Shown piece by piece: positions 5,879 to 8,627 of a DNA stretch of 8,627 nucleotides (the first letter of the stretch is position 1; each line of letters opens with the position of its first letter). Under the pieces are notes generated by a model. That model made no database searches, had not been told where the DNA came from, and saw nothing but the letters and a program-made list of their open reading frames with translations. The position numbers and the translations under genes are program-made. The stretch covers positions 1 to 8,627 of the forward strand of contig JBBIGV010000100.1 of the NCBI GenBank assembly GCA_037447335.1, read 5' to 3'. This DNA is from JBBIGV01 sp037447335. Its GTDB lineage: Bacteria; Bacteroidota; Ignavibacteria; Ignavibacteriales; Ignavibacteriaceae.

Positions 5879-6245
5879 TGAAACCGGAATTATTTTTCCA
5901 TTACTTCGAGGAGATGTGTATCTTGTAAATCTTGATCCAATTATTGGTAAAGAAACCGGCAAAGCCAGACCAGCCGTAATAATTCAAAATGATGTTGGAA
6001 ATAAATTTAGTCCTGTCACGATTATAGCCCCAATCTCTAGCGTAAAAGAAATTACTAAACCTCTCCCAATTATGATATTTCTTGAAAAAGGAGAAGGAGG
6101 ATTAAACGACGAAAGCTACGTTGATTGCGGACAAATAAGAACCGTTGATAAAGACCAAAGACTAATTACAAAATTTGGGACTCTGGATAAAAGCAAAATG
6201 CTTGAAGTTGATAAAGCTCTTAAAGTTTCTCTTTCTCTTCAATAA
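5865..6245 (+). CDS. mazF: MazF/PemK-family mRNA interferase toxin
   Basis: Toxin of 126 residues, a sequence-specific endoribonuclease that cuts mRNA as a dimer. Family motifs are complete: RGDVYLVNLDP (15-25), KARPAVIIQND (33-43) with R35 at the position of the catalytic arginine, APISSV (55-60) with the Ser/Thr that assists catalysis, and CGQIRTVDKDQRL (88-100). Length is slightly above the usual 110-118 because of an N-terminal lead. The RGD block typically starts near residue 3, so translation could also begin a little later, but no better start is visible and the overlap with mazE supports ATG 5865. The gene seems intact, and cassette site B follows 30 nt after the stop. It is the only full toxin left in this array as sequenced. 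Confidence 0.92.
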   Translation: MPTNNETGIIFPLLRGDVYLVNLDPIIGKETGKARPAVIIQNDVGNKFSPVTIIAPISSVKEITKPLPIMIFLEKGEGGLNDESYVDCGQIRTVDKDQRLITKFGTLDKSKMLEVDKALKVSLSLQ

Positions 6246-6274
6246 TTCAAAGAATAAAATTTCGGGATCTTCCG

Positions 6275-6409
6275 GTATAACTGCGTTGTCTATAGAAAAG
6301 AAAGTCAAGTAATAACATTTACCTGCTAATATTTTATGGCGGGGTTAACACCTCCTTGCGGGGCTGTCGTGTTGTCCGAATGACTTCTGTGGAGAAGCAC
6401 CGGTTAGCT
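6275..6409 (+). repeat. attC-like recombination site B
   Basis: Second near-identical copy of the 139-bp repeat (identity spans 6278-6416; offset 1779 from site A). Its R''-like box is GTATAAC (6275-6281) instead of GGCTAAC, so only the AAC core is shared with A while the outer bases match the 5' end of the mazEF cassette. Its R'-like box is GTTAGCT (6403-6409). The identity with A continues 7 bases past this box (GCTTTTC), so whatever followed B began like the vapBC cassette; after that the insertion sequence takes over. Confidence 0.6.
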
Positions 6410-6428
6410 GCTTTTCCCGTTTTGTGCA

Positions 6429-6444
6429 TTGCAGCACCCAAAAT
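6429..6444. repeat. 16-bp direct repeat, left copy
   Basis: TTGCAGCACCCAAAAT, identical and in the same orientation as 8021-8036. It directly abuts the transposase stop codon. Confidence 0.8.
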
Positions 6445-8006
6445 TCAGATTATGGTCAATATTTGTTTCTGGATACAATTTAGCCTCAAGAGTTTCGTTT
6501 TGATTTGAATAGACTTGGGTAATAGGTATGTTAATTGTTGAATGTCTTTTATCTCTTCTACGGCTGCCTCTACAGATATATTGATTTTATTTTCTTTTAA
6601 TAATCTTTCAAACTCTTTATAAACAGCATAAGCAGTAAAACAAATACAAATATGTGCTTCAATTCGATTTTTTAATCTATAGTATATTGGCATTATCTTT
6701 AAGTCGGTTTTTGAAATTCGAAAAGCTTTTTCAATCAGCCATAAATTTTGATAGGCAGTTATTACATCTGATCTGTTTAGCGTTGTATTGGTTAAATAAC
6801 CCTTCAATCCATCCCACGATTTATCCTCTTCAAATTTGTCATAATCAATAGTAACCGATCTACTGCCTTGAAGCCTCAAGTATTTATTGTATCCTCTATT
6901 ATTGATATTATCCTTCGTTAATTTTCCGCTCTTAATTTTTTTCTCTAATCGCTCTAATCCTTTTAACCTGTTTCGGAAGTCTTTTTTATGTCGTTTTGTT
7001 GAGTATGTTATTATTATTCTGCCGTTGTTGTGCTTTATTTCTTTCGGCTCGTTTTCTTTAACTCCTAATTTTAATACTTGTCTCTTTATCTGTTCGTTCT
7101 CATTTTTTATTCGTCCACCTAGAATAAATTCATATCCAGCTTTTTTCAATTGATCAATGTTTTTTTGAGAAAGTAATGCCGCGTCAGCAACAACTGTTGG
7201 CTTTTCTATTTTGAATTTATTCTGAAACTTCTCCAAGGCGGGTAATAGCGTTTTAGCCTCAGCCGGGTAATAGCGTTTTAGCCTCAGCCGGGTAATAGCG
7301 TTTTAGCCTCAGCTTTGTTCCCTTCAAATATTTCATAACCGATTGGATAACCATTTTCACCTACTATCAATCCGATCATTATTTGTGGATGTTGATGTTT
7401 ACCGTCTTTTCAGTAACCGGTTATGCGGAGATCATCTTCTTCGGCACTCTCAAAATATAATGTTGTCATATCATAGAATACGATGTCTATACGCCCTTTT
7501 AATATTTTTCGAGTATGCTCAAATGTTTGTTTCTCAACTTCTTCTTTATGGCGGGAGTGCAATTTGTCCATGAAACGATAGATTGAATAAACACTGACTT
7601 CTTTATTCAAATGACGCTTAAAGTATTTTAGTGTTTTAAGTTTACTACCAGTATATACTATTCGGCAGAGTACAAGATATTTATATAGTTCATCATCAAT
7701 TATTTTCTTATAACCCATCTTATCATAAATTTTTCCTAATACTTTTTGAGGACCGCAAACTTGTAAATCTTTGTTCTCAATATTTTCTACAAATGCATCG
7801 ATAACTAAATCTTCCGGTTCAATAAATAAACTCTGGCTCCCCTCTATTCGCTCTATTTGGTTCTTTGCTATTATCATAAGAAGGTCTTCTTCTCGCTGAG
7901 TGTAGGCACAACCAATTGTCTTTATAACTTTGTTGCGTCTTCCAACTTTGCGGATGATTTGAATGCTGAGAGAGCCGCTTCGATTCTGATTTTTTCTTAC
8001 AAACAT
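6445..8006 (-). pseudogene. IS1634-family transposase, disrupted twice
   Basis: DDE transposase of the IS4/IS1634 superfamily, about 503 codons when repaired, a normal length. Start ATG 8006 gives MFVRKNQNRSG, the usual N-terminus; an upstream ATG (8033) would read through the 16-bp repeat. The catalytic triad survives: D in VFYDMTTLYFES (codon near 7470), D in VVADAALLS, and E in LWLIEKAFRISKTDLK, the last within the Y-R-E-K-type signature. Lesion 1: TGA at 7410-7412 after DLRITGY, where homologues carry a serine before KDGKHQHPQ; TCA to TGA is one change. Lesion 2: three tandem copies of a 25-bp unit at 7239-7313. The two extra copies add 50 bp and shift the frame; removing them restores NKAEAKTLLPALEKFQNKF. 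The C-terminal part ends at 6445. Confidence 0.92.
7239..7313. repeat. 25-bp unit, three perfect tandem copies
   Basis: The unit (plus strand starts CGGGTAATAGCG, ends AGCCTCAGC) occupies 7239-7263, 7264-7288 and 7289-7313 without a mismatch. One copy codes for AEAKTLLP in the transposase; the second and third are duplications that break the frame and bring in TGA/TAA codons. Perfect identity points to a recent event. Confidence 0.97.
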
Positions 8007-8020
8007 AATGCAAATATAGC

Positions 8021-8036
8021 TTGCAGCACCCAAAAT
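8021..8036. repeat. 16-bp direct repeat, right copy
   Basis: TTGCAGCACCCAAAAT, same orientation as 6429-6444. It lies 14 nt upstream of the transposase start codon, within the presumed leader. A small hairpin, GTTATT/AATAAC (8060-8075), lies farther upstream in the leader. Confidence 0.8.
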
Positions 8037-8110
8037 CCCCTCTTTGAGACGGCTAAGTAGTTATTTTTCAATAACTTAACTTATAGTGAAATTGGCACCG
8101 CACAAAACAG

Positions 8111-8627
8111 GTGAACTGTATTTAAGTTTATCCATCCGAGCCTATATCTCTCAAAAGAATTTGCAACGTAGCTTTTTATCCCCAACCGGAAAGTAATCCC
8201 CAAAAACCAAAGCCAACGTGTTGATTATTTCCACCTTGAAGGTAATGACCGAATTCGTGAATACAGAAACGAAACATATTTTCGGTGAACCAGTCTGTAA
8301 GTGTTGCCCCGGAACCGCCGGGTGTTTTTGTATAAATGTTAGGCCAAAAATTCATCTTTACCCTTCTTTGACCATTGTCAACAAGTATATCTGGCCAACC
8401 CAAGCCTAAGTCACCATATCTGCCCATATTTAAATCAATATAAACTTGATTTAGATCAGGTAAATCATTAGCGATATTTCGCCATACAATGAAAATCATA
8501 TCAACAATTCCGTCGGGTCGATTTATATGGTTATAATCTCCTTCATAATCCCAATTATCAAACTGTGCAAAATCCCAGGTTTGATCAAGTTGTTGAATTA
8601 TTTGAGTATGAATGTCACCTCGTTTTT
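8111..8627 (-). pseudogene. Secreted zinc metalloprotease (M6-like), frameshifted and truncated
   Basis: Partial gene entering from the right edge. The open frame gives about 149 residues to a TAA at 8176-8178. Motifs are FDNWDYEGDYNHINRPDGIV, DMIFIVWRN, then HEFGHYLQGGNNQH, containing the HExxH zinc site with the catalytic Glu and a third His as possible ligand, and FGFWGLLSGWG. This order resembles M6 (immune inhibitor A-like) secreted peptidases, although the third ligand spacing is longer than the metzincin pattern. Reading on in another frame from 8179 gives IKSYVANSFERYRLGWI, the usual continuation in such proteins, so one base was lost, probably in the GGGG run (8180-8183). Homology stops near 8111, three bases before the proposed IS end, and the rest is missing. 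The N-terminal part and any signal peptide lie outside the window. The family call is moderately sure; the broken state is clear. Confidence 0.75.

Larger units (their letters stand above)
5525..6403 (+). mobile_element. Putative integron gene cassette 2 (mazEF)
   Basis: Bounded by the presumed cut points in the R' boxes of sites C and B. The cassette 5' end GTTATACCGGA (5524-5534) is the exact reverse complement of TCCGGTATAAC (6271-6281), which leads into its own site B: an 11-bp match. This sequence differs from the cassette 1 pair (GTTAGCTGCT/AGCAGCTAAC), so the complementarity is specific to each unit and not a shared repeat end. It contains one promoter region and the mazE-mazF pair. 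Site B starts about 30 nt after the mazF stop, the compact layout typical of cassettes. No integrase or attI is visible in the window. Confidence 0.55.
6419..8108 (-). mobile_element. IS1634-like insertion sequence, inactive
   Basis: A roughly 1690-bp element with one transposase gene on the minus strand. Ends are proposed from GTTTTGTGC at 6419-6427 and its reverse complement at 8100-8108; the match weakens over the next six bases (TGC shared), giving an imperfect terminal repeat of about 15 bp. No target duplication is visible outside these ends. A second repeat pair, TTGCAGCACCCAAAAT, occurs at 6429-6444 and 8021-8036 in the same orientation, just outside the transposase stop and start, so the true ends could be debated. 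The right end coincides with loss of the metalloprotease reading frame and the left end lies two bases past the attC-like repeat, both of which support these limits. Confidence 0.6.

Noticed and set aside
4499..6416. The 139-bp repeats as ends of a composite transposon or as MITEs
   Set aside because: The copies are non-coding, lack a transposase, and the differing, unit-specific complementary ends fit integron cassettes better. Not fully excluded.
6445..7236. A separate 263-residue transposase gene starting at TTG 7236
   Set aside because: It is the C-terminal part of the broken transposase; the leucine codon is internal in homologues and there is no ribosome site.
7239..7313. CRISPR-like or minisatellite array
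   Set aside because: Repeats are contiguous without spacers and derive from transposase coding sequence.
6429..8036. The 16-bp direct repeats as the IS target duplication
   Set aside because: No inverted terminal repeats lie just inside them, while a 9-bp inverted pair lies farther out and coincides with the loss of protease homology.

Overview
The window reads as bacterial chromosome, moderately AT-rich. It combines a compact core-metabolism region on the left (about 1-4160) with a repeat-rich accessory region on the right (about 4200-8627). The decarboxylase subunits and the OadG C-terminal motif resemble proteins of the Bacteroidota/Chlorobiota/Ignavibacteriota group. This assignment is from memory of the families and is only a moderate guess; no rRNA or tRNA is present to settle it.

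Left part. A plus-strand operon (56-2018) encodes three subunits of a biotin-dependent, sodium-pumping decarboxylase of the methylmalonyl-CoA/oxaloacetate type: the small membrane subunit OadG, a separate biotin carrier protein, and the ion-translocating beta subunit OadB. The carboxyltransferase subunit would lie upstream of the window. Converging on it from the other strand are an NhaC-type Na+/H+ antiporter (2744-4156), a small secreted protein of unknown function (2334-2711) and a newly called 50-residue membrane protein (2064-2216). A hairpin at 2025-2054 separates the two convergent units. Together these look like a sodium circuit: the decarboxylase exports Na+ and the antiporter re-imports or balances it.

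Middle part (4497-6416). Two toxin-antitoxin modules sit between repeats that carry the architecture of integron attC recombination sites. Two 139-bp copies (4499-4637 and 6278-6416) differ at only 3 bases. A third, diverged and longer copy lies between the modules (5299-5530). The 5' end of each unit is exactly complementary to the start of its own 3' repeat (10 bp for the vapBC unit, 11 bp for the mazEF unit). That is the relation expected between the first bases of a gene cassette and the R'' box of its own attC. I read the region as a short array with no visible integrase: cassette 1 = vapBC (minus strand; the toxin has a frameshift) and cassette 2 = mazEF (plus strand, intact). The vapBC promoter overlaps a perfect inverted repeat and the mazEF promoter lies within an imperfect one, as expected for self-repressing modules.

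Right part. Immediately after the last attC-like site, an IS1634-like insertion sequence (about 6419-8108) begins. Its single transposase gene is dead: an in-frame TGA replaces a codon, and a 25-bp segment is present in three perfect tandem copies that shift the frame. On the far side of the IS lies the 3' part of a secreted zinc metalloprotease gene (M6-like, HEFGH motif). That gene also carries a one-base frameshift and loses its homologous sequence exactly at the IS end. The rest of the gene is not on the other side of the IS, so a deletion or rearrangement must have occurred at the IS.
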